Shown here in pieces: positions 6,212-6,790 of a stretch of 6,790 nucleotides of DNA. This DNA comes from Microbacteriaceae bacterium. GTDB lineage: Bacteria; Actinomycetota; Actinomycetes; Actinomycetales; Microbacteriaceae. The notes under the pieces were generated by a model that searched no databases, was not told the origin of the DNA, and saw only the letters and a program-made list of their open reading frames with translations. The DNA lies in the NCBI GenBank assembly GCA_947452355.1, contig CANGCU010000068.1, positions 1 to 6,790 on the forward strand. The letters run 5' to 3'. Every line of letters begins with the position of its first letter. Position 1 is the stretch's first letter. The translations under genes were made by a program, and so were the position numbers.

Positions 6212-6790
6212 ATGAGAAATTTCGGCTCGGCAATGGCGGCATCAGCGTTAATTTTCTTGTCGCTCGCAGTTCCGGCGCACGCCAATACGGTAACCATCAC
6301 TCCGTCCAGCGAGATTACCTTTGACAATCAACTGGCTCAAAATGTTCGGTTCGATCATCTGAATCGAGCCTGGATTTGGAACACCGTTTCTAACCCGGAC
6401 CTATTGGACACGCGACCACGGTTGGCGATTTACTCAGAAGTCGCGGGCACGTGGACGAGAGTGCAGACTGTGTCGGCAAAGAAATTGACTGTCGAAAACT
6501 TGAGGTTCGGGCCGGATGGCGCCGCGTATGCGACGAACTCTAAAAAGAACGAGATTGTCACTTGGTCCGTGGGAGAAACGGGAACGGTCGGCAAAGCGCA
6601 GCGCTTCCGGATTAAGGGCAGGGAACGGCCAGTCGAGGCTTTTCCCAACTCGACGGGAAACCTTTTTGTGTTGTTCTCTAGTCGAATAGCGGAATACTCA
6701 TTGCCGCTACATAAGCATCCGCGCCCGATACGAACCATAACCTCCGACCTCGGGAATTCTTCGCAACTGGTGGCGAGTGCGGATGGAACA
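6212..6790 (+). CDS. Secreted beta-propeller paralogue, 5' part (3' end outside window)
   Basis: The frame stays open from the ATG at 6212 to the window end, giving 193 residues. A signal peptide is clear: R2, a hydrophobic core (AMAASALIFLSLAVP), and a likely cleavage after AHA (22-24). The mature part aligns with the preceding gene over its whole visible length. ITFDNQLAQNVRFDHLNRAW matches the TTFNEGQ region, VAGTWT matches EAGNWT, LRFGPDGAAYAT matches IHFADDGTMYAT, and AEYSLPLHKHPRPIRTI matches TEYQLPFTARSKPIRTM. Blade-like phrases start near 45, 97 and 143, with another beginning near 187 at the window edge, the same spacing as in the paralogue. Function is unknown. The ATG is supported by the signal peptide and by the promoter directly before it. 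The two proteins have diverged well beyond a recent copy, so this is an old duplication or two separately acquired family members. Confidence 0.85.
   Translation, partial: MRNFGSAMAASALIFLSLAVPAHANTVTITPSSEITFDNQLAQNVRFDHLNRAWIWNTVSNPDLLDTRPRLAIYSEVAGTWTRVQTVSAKKLTVENLRFGPDGAAYATNSKKNEIVTWSVGETGTVGKAQRFRIKGRERPVEAFPNSTGNLFVLFSSRIAEYSLPLHKHPRPIRTITSDLGNSSQLVASADGT

Noticed and set aside
5860..6327. Minus-strand 155-residue ORF spanning the gap between the secreted-protein genes
   Set aside because: It runs opposite both signal-peptide genes and the promoter, with no domain or ribosome binding site that I can see.
3847..6790. Integrated mobile element starting at the tRNA
   Set aside because: No integrase, transposase or distant copy of the tRNA end is visible in the window; only the local 12-bp repeat supports it.

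Overview
The window looks like a chromosomal segment from an actinobacterium, most likely a member of the Microbacteriaceae with moderate GC. This is inferred from the gene order proB-proA-(small ORF)-nadD-(membrane protein)-rsfS-tRNA-Ala, from actinobacterial-looking proteins, and from GTG starts. Hand counts of two 60-base samples in the housekeeping part gave 62-65% GC. Every gene I can support lies on the + strand.

Bases 1-3846 form a compact housekeeping block. It starts with the 3' part of proB (glutamate 5-kinase, cut by the window edge), followed by complete proA (gamma-glutamyl phosphate reductase); together these are the first two steps of proline synthesis. Next come a 57-residue single-pass membrane protein, nadD (nicotinate mononucleotide adenylyltransferase, NAD synthesis), a 188-residue protein with one C-terminal membrane segment, and rsfS (ribosomal silencing factor). 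Gaps between the five genes from proA to rsfS are 34, 9, 2 and 9 bases, so co-transcription is likely. A tRNA-Ala(GGC) gene ends the block and has a plausible promoter whose -35 overlaps the rsfS stop codon. The last 12 bases of the tRNA region are repeated directly downstream.

Bases 3938-5107 encode an acyl-CoA dehydrogenase of the glutaryl-CoA dehydrogenase type, with a good ribosome binding site and no partner genes for lysine or tryptophan breakdown nearby.

Bases 5185-6790 hold two tandem genes for secreted proteins, the second cut by the window end. They are clearly paralogous. Their mature parts show a repeat of about 47 residues that fits a six-bladed beta-propeller. Each gene has a -10-like element 6 bases before its ATG and no ribosome binding site, which suggests leaderless transcripts. 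Sampled GC is lower here (45-55%), consistent with an accessory region that starts after the conserved block.

I found no transposase, integrase, CRISPR array, rRNA or recognisable defence system. The most interesting unexplained items are the paralogous secreted propeller pair, the duplicated tRNA 3' end, and the two uncharacterised membrane proteins within the housekeeping operon.
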